From NCBI GenBank assembly GCA_947652605.1, contig OX393576.1, positions 58,442,966 to 58,506,965 of the forward strand: a stretch of 64,000 nt of DNA, written 5' to 3'. This DNA is from Elmis aenea (Eukaryota > Arthropoda > Insecta > Coleoptera > Elmidae). Every line of letters starts with the position of its first letter. Within the stretch, counting starts at the first letter, position 1. The notes under the pieces are model-generated. The model saw only the letters and a list, made by a program, of their open reading frames with translations, searched no databases and was not told where the DNA came from. Both the position numbers and the translations under genes were made by a program. This document shows positions 25,070-38,000 of the stretch, piece after piece.

Positions 25070-26049
25070 TTTAGACTTGAAATGGCATTACAACGTAAAG
25101 AACTAAATATTTGCTTAAAGATTATCAATATTTAGCGACAAGAATACAACGACCTGCATCCGTTTAGGAAGTTTTGTATAAAATTAGTACTTATTTAACT
25201 AGATTTTTTCAATATCTGTGTGTTTTGGGAAGGAATAGGTCCGTCACTACAATATTTCCTTAAAATTAAAAACTTGTTTTCATAAAAATCAGAAGAACTC
25301 GACTTGTAGGTGAAAAACTGTTTTTAAATGAAAGGGAAACATTTAATTTCAAAGTTTTTGTTACATACAGTTTATACAGAGTATCTCAGAGATTGTCACA
25401 ACATTCCAAATATCTCATTTATTTTTACATATAACCGTAAAATACCTTATGCATACCATGACAAAAATATGTTAGAAATTTTGAAGAATTATTTAAAGGC
25501 CCAAGTTGCCTTTTTTAAGTCAAAATTAGAGAATAAACGTTTTCATTTTTTTAGTTTTAGTTAGTAAAAATATGAATAAGTACTATTTCTCAAAAAAATG
25601 TGTCATTGGCCCATAAAAACAACTTCTTGGTGTTACTACGAGTTTTTTTATGTTGAAAAGATACTTATAATAATTAACCAGAAAACACCAGGCCCGGGGC
25701 AGTGTGACAAAAAAAAGGGTCCTCGCTTTCTTGAGTTGTTTTAAAATCCGCTCCGGTTCACACTGATGACTCCCGCTTTTTTGAAATTAGTATTATGCAC
25801 AGATCGAAAACAATGTAAAATATTACACCATTAGATTTGCTATTACATGGTCTAGAATCTAGACAATTAAATACAATATACATTTTGACTAAGTTCGCGT
25901 CTTACCATTTAAAAATTGTGTATATATTACCGCTTAAGTATTTGATATTACATGTAAAACCTAGGTATTTCATGAAATACCGGTTCTTAGTAGGTAAATT
26001 GTGGAATATTTGTATTATTTGATATTTTAACTTGTTGTATACGATACCT

Positions 26050-26165
26050 TGTTTTTATTAGTTCTAATAAACCGGAATTATCGACGGTGCCGGAACCTCT
26101 TATTGAGACAGGGATTGGAGGTACCAAATCGTAACAATCCCGGAAAACCGGACGTCTGGCAACCC
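26050..26165 (+). repeat. Dispersed repeat copy (CCGGTTTTCC family)
   Basis: Homologous to the minus strand of 2070-2190: both carry AATAAACCGG, CGACGGT(G/T)CCGGAACCTCTT-like sequence, and AATCC(C/T)GGAAAACCGG. It is intergenic, between two DM4/DM12 genes. Confidence 0.6.
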
Positions 26166-26199
26166 TACTCACCAACTGATCTACAAATTGAAAGGCATA

Positions 26200-26345
26200 A
26201 GACAGGCGAAATTCTTATTGTATTTGATATTGTCCACATTTCTTTCAATGTTTGGGGTTTGTGACTGTAAACATGGTTTTTCAAGTATCACCACACAAAA
26301 AAGATTGAAAGGAGGAGATCTGGGGATCTTGTAGGGTAACAATAG
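26200..26345 (-). pseudogene. Possible mariner-type transposase fragment
   Basis: The minus strand reads LQDPQISSFQSFLCGD, a possible decayed version of the RSPDLxPxDFFLWG block around the last catalytic residue. Too short and broken for a firm call. Confidence 0.3.
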
Positions 26346-27260
26346 CCGCTCATCGGCGATCTATGTATGCAATGATCAGAAAGTTAACTGCGATGATAAA
26401 CCCGCCCTGTTGTATGAGAATTATTTCATTTTTAAAAAAATGTCTGTTTCTTAAATTTAAATTGTGAAATATTAACTTCTAAAGTTTGTTTGTTTATTTT
26501 GTACGAAGTTAAACATTGTGAAACCCTTAAATTTGAAAGAGGTTCCATAAAATTGTTAGGCGCATCTGCCCCTCAGATAGAGGTTGCGTACTACTCTTAA
26601 CACAAATCAAACTTTTATTTGGGCCCATAATTGTCTTCTTGGCTTACTGATACCTTGGAGAGTTTTTTTTAAATCAAAAACATTAAAATGGTTACCTGAG
26701 CAAAGACTAAAATTAGTTTTAATTTAAGTTCCAATCTCTGAAAAATACTTTACTGATTTAAAAACTAATAAATTATGTGACAAACAGATTTATATCTTGT
26801 AGAAATGCTATACTATTTTCTAAACTCTCGTTTGTACTAGTATGGCTTTTCTACAGAATATTATTCCTGAAAAATAAAATAAATTGTATTTAAACTTATT
26901 TATAACATCTCATTATCGTGTGTTTAGAAAATGTTGACGTAGGTTGAAAACCAATATGACAAATTTTGTAAAATTTTAATTCAATGTTAACTTTTATTAC
27001 ACTACTTTATTATAAACCATTTTTGTCCAACGCCCAAGTTCCAGTTTACGTGAAATACGTTAAAATATGCATATAAACATTAGCACAATTAAAATCTTAT
27101 TTAAGTCGTTCCCAGTACAAATTATTTATTTAGATTACTGTACTATGTCCTTATTCAACGAACAAGTAAATTACTTACTTAACGGGAACAGACTAAACTG
27201 ATTCAGATCATAAGATGTTAAAGAACTAAAAATATCGGTCTCCAGACAATTTTCGAATAA

Positions 27261-30115
27261 ATGATTAAATACATGATATTAATTTTATGCATAATGTGTA
27301 CAATTAAATATAGTGATGAAAGTGGGCATAGAGTTAAAAGAAAACTTCTATTCACGAAAAATAGTAAACTCTTTGTAAGTACATGTTTTAAATAAAAGGC
27401 AACAACATTGCGTAGTTTTTGTGCTTTTAGTTTAGATTAAATGGGAAAGACAACGTTATACCCTGGACTCAAATTTTCGCCCAAGGTTGGGCTTTTAGGG
27501 TTAACTGGGATCTACCGGAAACGCTGCCAAAGAGGCATAAATTTTTTAAAAGAGATGTTCACGAAGATGTGGAACAATTAATAAAAGAGTAAGTAATTTT
27601 TGAGATTTTTTAATTCGTTGTCGAAATAAATTTTCAACAATTTTTCCTCAGTTCTTAAATAATTTTTTATTTCAGATCAGGAATGACGGAATACGCCTGT
27701 ATTTTGAAGTACATTTGTGACATGGTAGATAAAATACAACGCTCCGACACTTGTGGGATATTCTGTAAAATAGGAAATATAATTTCAAAGTAAGTACCTA
27801 TGGGTTTTCTGAAAACAAAAAATATTTATTCCAAGTGTTAATACAATAAGTCAGCAAGTCTAACAACTTAAACATATATAAGTTTTAACAAGTCTTAAAT
27901 TATTAAAAAGCTATACAAACTGTTCAAATATATTGACACATGACACCTTCTTGTTAAACACATAAGATTTTGTTGAAGAAGAGCAACTGTAAAATATGTA
28001 AGGCTACAAATCTAATTCAAAAAGTACAAAAATCCCATTTCTGCGAAGTAACATGCGGAAATTAGACACCAAATCGTATTTATTTTATAAATTCGATATT
28101 TTATTACATATTTAATGGATGGGGACCTTTGGGAATTTTTTTGAAAATTTAATACACCCTGTATTAATTTGGCCGATAATTGTAAAAACTACATACAGGG
28201 TGGTCCAAATTCGATGGGATTGCATGGGTATCTCGGTTAATATTTAAGATAGAGAAACGGTTAAATTACCAAAAATGTGCAGTTTTTGAGACAAACTCAG
28301 AACCGTTTTCAAAAATATTCTATCATTTCCGGTTTTCGAGTTATCGAATAAAAAGTGTTTTTTTGTCATATTAATAATGTGTCATATCTCCGTTATTGTT
28401 GTAAATATGAAAAATATTTATAAAGATTATTTTTGGATATTTTAATGTTTAATTTGATTATACTAAAAAAAAAAATTACGCTCGCCGTCAAAAAGTTATG
28501 ACACAAACTTGCCTTTTTTTAAATGGAAACGATAGTTGGCTATGACCTATTTAAATTCCTCATTTTTTTCTCATTTCAAATATATAGGGGTTATTGTATT
28601 TATTCTCAACAATACGCAAGTTATGAAGGTTTTTTAGTTTTTTTTTAAAAGAAAATCATAGTAGGCTGTGAAAACAAAAAATAAACAAGGTGTAAAACCT
28701 TATAAAACTCATATGGTACAAGTTACGAAGGTTTTTTAATTTATTATTGAGATAAATACGAAATTTTTTGAACATAAGATAAACAACAATATCCTACATT
28801 ACTGCTGATACCGACTATATCGTTGTTTTCTTATTTTCAAATATTTACAATGTTTATCTCCACAACAAATTAAAAAACCTTGGTAACTTGTACCACATGA
28901 GTTTTGTAAGGTTTTACACCTTGCTTGGTTTTTGTTTTCATAGCCTACTATGATTTTCTTAGAAAAAAAACTAAAAAACATTCATAACTTGCGTATTATT
29001 AAAAATAAATACATCGACCCTTATATATTTGGAATGAGAAAAAAATGAGGAATTTAAATAGGTCATAGCCAACTATCGTTTCCATTTAAAAAAAAGTAAG
29101 TTTGTGTCATAACTTTTTAACGGCGAGCGTAATTTTTTTTTTTTTAGTATAATCAAATTAAACATAAAAATATCCAAAAATAATCTTAATAAATATTTTT
29201 GATATTTACAACAATAACGGAGATGTGACACATTATTAATATGACAAAAAAACACTTTTTATTCGATAGCTCGAAAACCGGAAATGATAGAATATTTTTG
29301 AAAACGGTTCTGAGTTTGTCTCAAAAAACTGCACATTTTTGGTAATTTAACCGTTTCTCTATCTTAAATATTAACCGAGATACCCATGCAATCCCATCGA
29401 ATTTGGACCACCCTGTACAGTTATAGAAATATTATGGGGAAATAATTAATAAGGAACAATGGAAAAATTTGATATAAATATAATTTTTAGTAAATTTATA
29501 TGGCATTTTTCAGTTTTGCTTCCCTTAAAAACCTATATTTATGTCAAATTTCTTTCTAATAAATCAAAACCACAGCAAATAAACAAAAACTGCCTATTAC
29601 AGCCTAAATACTCTATAAACTAAATCCATGAAACCGATAGGAAAAACAGGCATTAATGTTAACATTACTTGAAACCTACTAATTTAATAATTAACTTTAA
29701 AGCAGTTTGAGAATTGATTCTTTTCCGTAAAAATCCTGCTTGGTAAAAGTTTTCATGCAAACATACATTTTCCAATAAATTTCAAATTTTATTATATGTT
29801 TCTAACGTTTTGCTCCTACGTTCTAATAAGGGGATCGTGTTCTGTTAGAGATTCAATTTTTATTTGTAGCCTTGCTTTAAAACATTGGATGAACAACAAG
29901 ATAAAACGGTTTTGCAATATAATTTCCTAAAATCTATGCGTTTAAGATTACAATTACATTATTATACTGCATTTGTTAAATGAAATTTCTTGTAAATGTT
30001 GTTGTTTTTCAGGTCCCAAGGAATAGATGCAGATTTTTTTCGATCGATAATCAACCGTTGCAGTTATTATCTTGATGTTTGTCCCTACACTGTTCTAGAA
30101 GAGTCACATGGTTAA
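27261..30115 (+). CDS. DM4/DM12-family small secreted protein (162 aa)
   Basis: Family member of unknown function. Exons 27261-27374, 27431-27588, 27676-27789, 30013-30115 total 489 nt in frame (phases 0, 2, 2). The start is the first ATG after an in-frame TAA; a second ATG at 27273 would also leave a signal peptide (MILILCIMC). Exon 1 has RVKRKLLF, a diverged form of the usual FPxGS motif. Exon 2 has QGWAFRVNWDLP and a basic cluster (KRHKFFKRDVHEDVE). Exon 3 has CILKYIC plus an extra cysteine pair (CGIFC). Exon 4 has CSYYLDVC. The third intron (2.2 kb) contains a 1.2-kb foldback element; without it the intron would be about 1 kb. It is followed 244 bp later by a paralogue on the same strand, so the two look like a tandem duplicate pair, now quite diverged. 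Confidence 0.82.
28194..29417. mobile_element. 1.2-kb foldback element, CAGGGTGGTCC termini
   Basis: The whole segment is one long inverted repeat. The left arm 28194-~28795 and the right arm ~28810-29417 match over about 600 bp with few differences, leaving almost no loop. The ends are TACAGGGTGGTCCAAATTCG and its complement, flanked by TA. There is no ORF of note. It sits in intron 3 of the 27261 gene. Transcripts of this intron would form a very long hairpin. Confidence 0.93.
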
Positions 30116-30358
30116 ATATTGTCTGAAACCTGTTATCATAAATGATTATTTTGTATTCTGTTTGTTCAACAGTTACGTTCAATAAACTTAAAGCTAAACT
30201 GTATCCGCTATGTCAATACCACCAACCGTTTCATTTTATTTTAGTGATTCATCAACACAGAGCAGTTGCAAAAATTCAGTGTGAGAATTAGACTGGCGTT
30301 ATTTGTTGTGTAATTGAAAATATTAAGTTGATTTCATAAAACTTTTCTAGAGCAGAAA

Positions 30359-31817
30359 ATGAAAATCGTTTTTTTGTTACTATATATGATGTATATTTCC
30401 ACCCGTAAAACTTCGTCTACAATTTTGGATACCAGCCAAGCGTTATTAGCTAGACAAAAACGGTTTTTAATATTCCAAGAAGGAGTTAACTGGATTCAGG
30501 TAACCAACTTTATTAATAACTTTTGAAATTATGGATACTTTTTTAACATCTTAAGTTGTATTTGCAATCTGCTTATCACGATGCATTCAACACATTTATT
30601 GGCTAAATTTGAGCTCGTTTACTGAAGGACATATCTATACATCTTTCATTTTTTTTCATAAATTTTATTAATAATGACACAAACTTAAAACCGACCAAAA
30701 AAAACACCCCTTAGAATATTCCTCAAAATCTACAGCCCTTAAACTTTATCAATATCAATCCCAATAAAAGGAAACTCCTCTAAATAATTCATACACACTG
30801 GAAATAACAAGCGTCTAGTGATCACTACACATTCTTTATAACGTATTTATAAAATCGAATAAATTTTAGATGGTTGCTGGACTTGGTTGGCCCGTAGAAC
30901 TTCGAGATGAAAGTGTTACTTTGGGAGCAACTGTAAAAAGTTACTACTTGCTACCAACGAACGCTAGCGATTTCATCCAACCCTCTATTGATGTAGGCCG
31001 TGGAAAACGATCACGCACTCGTTGGGAAATATATTCACTAATAGGAGAATTTGCTGAAAGGTAATATAACACTGAAATTGGTATCTAGAATGGGTGATTC
31101 CATTAATAAAAGAAAAGATTGCCTCTCATAGAAGTTTATTTCAGGTTGGGTCTTGGAGATGGAAAAGCCTGTTTACTTCGATCCATTTGCGAAGTTGCTG
31201 CAGCACCCTTGGATCAAAAATCAGGACTCTTAGCAGAGATTTTGCATGCCGTTTTAACGTAAGTATTAACTGACTAAAACCAAAATTAAATTTAAACTTT
31301 AAGTTAAATAAATTTGTTGTGATCTGAAATCAATTTGACCGATTCTAATTTATGTACCATTAAAACTGATTATTTTAACACCAAATGACCACCACCAATA
31401 TGGAGTTTTTTTGCCCAAAAATTTCACCTTACTCCTGGACCAAAAAGACATCGTAGTGCTCTTAAACTACATGAAGAATCAAGAAACAATTTACTTCTGG
31501 GCTTATCATAATCCCAAGGGCTAAAAACACTACCCTTAGATGGATTTTTCTACCCAAAATTATATTTATAAATATCACTTTTGATTTGCTTTATTAATTT
31601 TAACGAATTTGTTTTTTAAAAAAAACAAGCTCTGTAGTTATGGTGAATTTGATTTTTATATTTTAGACCATCGACAACGAACGAAGAAATTGAAAATCGT
31701 TTAGATGTTCAGTATCATGCAGCTGAAAAACTTGGAGAAAAAGAAGGAAAATGTGGATTGTTTTTTCCTGAGTGCAAAACCAATATCATTGAAAATTTTA
31801 CAAAAATGATCATGTAA
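30359..31817 (+). CDS. DM4/DM12-family small secreted protein (198 aa)
   Basis: Exons 30359-30499, 30870-31060, 31145-31258, 31667-31817 total 597 nt in frame (phases 0, 2, 2). Residues 1-17 form a signal peptide (MKIVFLLLYMMYIST), then LLARQKRFLIFQEGV, with the basic site before the (F/Y)LxF motif. Exon 2 carries an NAS glycosylation sequon and the second basic cluster GRGKRSRTRWEIYSL. Exon 3 has GDGKACLLRSIC and exon 4 has CGLFFPEC, the two expected cysteine pairs. An AATAAA lies about 10 bp after the stop (31827). The compact gene is free of large insertions, unlike its neighbours. Function unknown; a secreted, possibly proteolytically processed product is inferred from the motifs. Confidence 0.9.
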
Positions 31818-31988
31818 TATTTTGAAAATAAAATAATTCTCTATGTGTAATTATATTTAATGAAAAGTAGATTCTAGTCGGTCGTAAAAAATACTATCCT
31901 TTTTTTTTTTTTTGTAATGTTTCGACCCCAGATAATTGGATGTTAGTTTTTAATACTAAATTTATTATTACTATAGTTTAACTTTAAA

Positions 31989-34470
31989 CCGGCGTTTCTC
32001 AACCAGGGTGCCAAGGAACCCTGAGGTGTTGCGAGAAGGCGCTAGGGTGCCGCGAGAAATACTGATGAACAAACTAATCATGTTTTTTTTTTGTTCTATT
32101 TTTACATTTGCAGTTTTTCTATATAGTTTTTGATGATGCTGTAAAAATTGTTAATTTTATTAAACAAAGGCCAGTTCACTGCAGAATATTTAGAAAGCTG
32201 TGTGAAAATGTGGACAAAGAGCACATAAATCTCTTGCTACATACAGAAATCCCGATGGCTGAGTAAAGGAAAAGTTCTGAATAGGGTATTTGAGCTAAAA
32301 GATGAATTACAAGAATACTTTCAAAAAAATAATAAAGAAGATTTTGCCAAGTGTATTAAAGGTAAAAAATGGTTGCGGAAACTAGCCTATATAGCAGACA
32401 TTTTTTGACACATGAATCAGCTAAACAAGTCACTGCAAGGCCCTGGAGAAAGTATACTGACTTCAAGTGACAAAATTTTTGGATTAAAAAAAAAACTGAA
32501 TCTTTGGAAAAATCATTTTGCAAAAGGAAATCTTGAGATGTTTTAATTACTGGTGGGGCTTAAAAGTAAAGTAGGATATAAAGAAATTTCAAGTCTTATC
32601 GAAACCCACTTGGAAGAACTGTGAATTAGAATCGGATATTATTTTCCTTCCCTTTCAACACAAGTTTAGTGTATGATTGGGTTAGTCATCCGTACTATGA
32701 ATCTTCTGCTCATCCTGAGAATTTAACTTTGAGAGAAGAAGAACTTTGTGGGCTGTAATCTGATCGTACATTCAATGCCTCGACAAGTTCTGGATTTCTG
32801 TGAAAGAAGAGTGTCATGGCATTCATAGAACAGCAATAAATATATTGTTGCAGTTTTCATGTGTGAGCAAGCTTTTACTTATTTAACAAGTATGAAAAGC
32901 AAGGACAGAAATCGTCTTGTTTCAGTTGAAGATGAAATCCGTGTGTGTTTATCTAAAATTCGACCCAGAATTCAGCATTTGTGTAACAAAATACAGGCAC
33001 AGGTTTCATATTAGAAAAGTAAATTTTATAATCTAAATTGGTTTCGAAAATTTTCGTGACAGTTATACATAAATGTTTATATATAAACTTTACTTTGATA
33101 TATCTTATGCTTTTTTAATGTCAATAAAATGTTAAATTGAGAGTAGATTAAGTAGTAGTTAGTATCCGTTTTCGTTCTCTTAATATGGGGAATATACGAT
33201 TATTTAATAAATATATGGTTATTCATGTTTTTTTGTTTTTATTTTTACAGAAATGGGGTAAATTTTTTGTGTGAATAAAAATCTCTGTATTAAGAGTATC
33301 TTGAATAGCCTGTTAGATTTCAGTTTTATTTGTATCATCAATATTCTACAAAATAAGTAATTTTTGGCTTAAAACCGGCTATTAGACATTTTTTTTTATG
33401 AACGGTAAGTAATCGAAATAAAATTATTAATAACAGTTTATTACGTAGGTCGTGAAGGGCGCAATATAGGTTCAAAATTGCCGAGGGCGCATAATACCAT
33501 GTTTTTGTAGATGATGCAAAGGACCTTGATTTTTGGTGACGAGCAAAAAAAAACTTGTCTAGTGAGGCCACAGTACAAATCATCGTGGCACCGCGTTGCC
33601 GACCCTGATATATTGGGTTGTTGCATAATTTCGTGCCGTTTTTTATAGATTCAAAATTGCGCACCTTAAATTAAATTTTTTGGTAATTTGTTATGTGCTA
33701 TTCGACGGAGAATGTTTTTCTCTACAAGTTGGCGTTTTCGTTTTTATCATATCATTTGTTTATTTTTATTATACAGCTGTCAAAATGGAGCGTCAGGTTG
33801 ACAAAAATGAGCATTTCCGACTCCTTTTTTTCGCGTATAATTAAGGTTTTAAAGCTGCTTAAGTTGCTCGCGATATTTGTGTTGTGTACGGCGATGATGC
33901 CATATCTGAAAGAACGGCTCAAAAATGGTTTTCGCGTTTCAAAAACGGAGATTTCGGTCTCCGGGACTCATACCGGCCGACCCTCTCAGTTTGACGAAGA
34001 GCGATTGAACCAGCTTATCCACGAAAATTCGCGTCAAACAACAAGAGAATTGGCCGAGCAGATGGATTGTGACCATTCAACGGTAGCTCGTGACTTGCAA
34101 TCAATGGGTAAGGTCCAAAAACTCGGGGCATAGTTACCACATGTTTTGAGCCAAAACAACAAAAATCAACGTTCCATGATTGCCGCCAATTTGCTCGCCC
34201 GTCATCGATCAACACACGGCCATAAGCAACGCTTTTTTTATCGAATAGTCACCGGCGACGAAAAATGGTGCCTGTACGTGAACATGAAGCAGCGCAAAGA
34301 ATGGCTGAGCCCCGACAAGCAAGCGAAACCCCGAGCAAAACAAGACTAAAAAAACCGCACGAAATTATGCAACAACCCATTATAATACTACTAATTTTTA
34401 TAAAGGGGTTCCCTGAGGCAGGAATATCATTTCAAGGGTTCCGCGAACGTAAAAAGGTTAAGAAACGCTG
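31989..34470 (+). mobile_element. hAT (Buster/ZBED5-like) element, decayed, with nested mariner
   Basis: The termini GGCGTTTCTCAACC (left) and GGTTAAGAAACGCTG (right) form inverted ends. Flanks ACTTTAAA and AGTTTAAA look like an 8-bp target duplication with one change. The interior 32110-33015 reads as a broken transposase: CRIFRKLCENVDKEHINLLL, GKKWLRKLAYLADIF, QLNKSLQGPG, ISSLIETHLEEL, with many stops and shifts. This matches ZBED5-type hAT transposases. A mariner copy is inserted at 33613-34379. Confidence 0.78.
33613..34379 (+). mobile_element. Mariner element, internally deleted
   Basis: The ends are TTGGGTTGTTGCATAATTTC and its inverted copy next to TA. The transposase N-terminus is recognisable across frameshifts: KNEHFRLLFF, then RLNQLIHENSRQTTRELAEQ (HTH), SMGKVQKLGA, LSQNNKNQRSMIAANLLARH, RIVTGDEKWCLYVN (first catalytic Asp in GDE). 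The ORF jumps from KPRAKQD straight into the right terminus, so the catalytic C-terminal half is deleted. It is nested in the hAT element. Confidence 0.85.
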
Positions 34471-35049
34471 AGTTTAAACAGTACATTCATTCATTTTTAT
34501 GTTAATTACCCAAAAAAAAATTTAGGAATTTACAGTACCTACCTATTAGATATTTATAACATATTTTCCAATATTATAAACCTTCAATTTCTCCCAGTTC
34601 ATATTTATGTTCCTTTTCCTTACGAACATTCTTAAACCACTAAGTTAGTCGAGGATTTATTTCCAGAACTCATTTACATACGAAACAAATAAAAAGCTAC
34701 AGTTACGTCTCGCCAAACAGGCAAAAAATTATCTGTTATTTAGTGGAAGTCTCGACCGCTAGCTTTTTCCAGTCCTCCATTATCATAAACTTTCGTATTC
34801 AACATCCTTTCAATCCTGGACGATAAATGCTTATTCTCTGATCATACCTTTTTCTACTGCATCAATTTGTTTGCAAGGATTTGAGATGGTATTTGAATAA
34901 ATAAAAATTGTTTTATTTTTATTCTTATACATAATCGAACTCTAACAAACTTAGTACCCGCAATTATTCAACTAAATTATAAAACGACATTATTTTTATT
35001 TCACTAAATCACAACTCATTAATTCAAGTAGAGCTTTCAAACATTACTA

Positions 35050-38000
35050 TTAAAATAAATTCCACACAGATGCCTCGCAATCTGAATACTGTTTTGTGCA
35101 GTTATGGCCGTTCTCATGAGCAAGTTCTGCAGCTTCATCGTATCTGTCTGTCGATCCATCAGAACTTTCATGTGTCCTAACCCTTAAATAAAATTATTGG
35201 TAGATACTTAATAGATTGATATCATTTAATAAACAGGTTTGATTCAAAATAACTTCTTTTTTGTAATAGATCTCCTATACAAACGCTAAACCATTTTCAA
35301 GACTCCCGTCACTTCATCAACAGCAATTTTGTTATAATAAATAAGAGTGCTACTGAGGAACAGATAAGAATCTTAAAACTACTTGTCCAGGATGTTTCCA
35401 AGGGATCCTTCATTAAAAAAGATGAATGATTTCTGATTTAACTTATTTATGTTAATAAAGGAATCTCTCAAATAAATAAATTAAATTATGATAAACTTAT
35501 TATGTTGTGTTTGCTAAATCGTATGCTTACCTAAAAATAGCTTTTATAATTTCTTCCATAAAAGATCCCACTCCGTTCTTAGTCTGAACAACTTGGCAGA
35601 TGGATTTCAGCAAACATGCCTTACCGTTTTTATTTTGCCTGTAAATATTTAATTTAGTTTACGTTGACTTCAGTTTCATCTCTTTACTAAACATGATTTT
35701 CACTAGAAGTAGCAAAGTTTAATTTGTAAACGCAGAAACAGGGAGCCCTTACAATTCCCGTAATAAAAAAATAATAATATCTTAGATTTTAGTTTTATAG
35801 TACGGGTGAGTCATTAGTGGCGGATCGGCCGATTGTGGCTAAACGGTTTAAGATAGAAAGTTGATTCAAACGGTATTCCATACAGTTTTTTCTTCCGAAC
35901 ACGATAAAAATATTTTTAAATATACAGGGTGAGTCACCTCTTTGGAATCAATAGCAACTCTTATACTTCAAATACAACACCCCATTTTTTATTTAATATT
36001 CTTGACCGCCTTCATTTTAGCTTTACATCGATACAAAATAGTACAGCTTTCATGCGGCCTTGTCACTAAAAAAAAATAATTTTCAAAATGTTTCAAGGTT
36101 TTAAGTCTTTATTTAAAAAATTCTCCTGAAGTCATTTTTCGAAGCTTAGGTTTGTAATTTGGTAAGGACATGCACAAAACATTGCTCTATTAGCTCGATA
36201 CGAAAAAGTTTGAATCACGCATACAGGGTTTTCATAAATAGGTGGCAACTTTCCTGATTTTCAAAAGCTCGTAATTCAATTTTTTAAATGCAAACCCCTG
36301 TATTTTCTTATGTCATCGAATTCGTCTTCAAGAGAGTTTCATTTTTTGTTAAGTATGTCCTATACCAAAAACTCAAACTTTTTGAGATATTCGACTTTTT
36401 TTTCAATCACGTAATCGCACTCTCTTTAAAAGCATTTTTAAATACAAAACAATATTTATAGGAAATTTTGTTTTTGCACTCTATTCCTTATTTTCAGCTT
36501 TTCCGGAAAATCGGTTTGATTTTCAAAAAATTTCACTAGACCAAAGTTGTAGCCCATAAAATTTGCTATCCGGAGTGGGCCGTCGGTTTTTATGTACAAC
36601 CTTTCGTTTTAAAGATACAGCGGTTGCAAAGTCTAAGAAACAATTAAATTTTGTAAATTTTTTACATTTTTTTGTACAAACTGCTTTATAACTCTCAAAC
36701 CATTGCCTGTAGACAAAAAATAAATAAAACTAATTTTGCAGAGAATTTCATGCCCTATTAAAAAGTTGCAAGGTATTTTACGATAAAATTGATATTTTCG
36801 GCTACAGAGTCTTATAAATGCAGAAGTGTAAAAAAATCAAGTAAGTGTTGATATCAGCTTAGCATTTGATTTAAGGAAAAAATTTTACTTGAAATTTTTT
36901 CTTAGAAAAAGGTCCTCTATCACCACTTAAAATATTCGCGGTGATAACGGGGACACCCTGTATTTGTAAAATTAATCCAATTTTAAAATATTAATTATAA
37001 ACTAAATATTAAACATTTAAGCTTATTAATGGTCTCAAATGATGCGTAATAATTTTATCTTTCTATTGTTGCCATTCATTTTAATATAAATTCAATTGGG
37101 GAGCAGGAATCCGAAAAACGGTTAAAACCAATGTTAATTCCCTATGTTCACGGCTGGTGGTTAACACCCGGTATATTAATTGTCATTTTTATTATTTCTT
37201 GGAATGAAAACACTTATTGTATAAAATAAATGTTTTGTCAAAACGCGTTTTGTAATTTGCTTAATTTTTAGAAATATCTGTATCTATAAATGTAATCAAT
37301 ATTAATTTTTGATTTACCAATAACTAAAAATTAATATTGATTACATTTATAGATACAGGATACAGACATTTTTTTCTCTATAAAAAAAGCTATTTGCACT
37401 TTTTTTTCTAAAATAATTAGTGGAATAATATACGACTGAACATTTTACCATTGAAATTGCTATGTTGCGTGATCCAAGTCTACATCCTGTGTACTATTTT
37501 TTTTTTCATTCCCGATTGTATTTATTTAAAAAAAAAACTTACGCAGCAAAAAACTTTTCTATTTTCGCAAACAAATCCCTTCTGGTCCTTCTGTGTACTT
37601 CGTTATAAACAGGATTTACGTAAGACGTCACACCATCGCCATACAGTTTAGTCAATTTAGCAGGAGACTGGAAACTACCGCCTTTGGAACCCCATTTCGA
37701 GGATGGCCATTTACTTTTCGAAGGCATTTGATTATCGTAAAATGGTTTCTTGGTATCGTAACTGATTGTGTGGTACTGAGGTTTTTTGTAGGTAATTGTC
37801 GGTGGACGTTTGATACCGAAAACATCGTAGTCGCTTTTCTTGTATTTCTCACTTGTTGGTGCTTTGGTGTTCGTTACTGTCCAACCGCCGGATGTAGTAT
37901 TTCCTGGCTTGTCAATTCGATTAACCATCTTAGAATGCTTCCGGAAAATTTGATAGGGTTCGTGTGGAAGTTCCCATGCCAACGAAGCTGTCCAACCAAT

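Noticed and set aside
25328..25564. 78-codon plus-strand ORF
   Set aside because: Begins next to an ACAGAGTATCTCAGAGA repeat-like end and shows no family resemblance.
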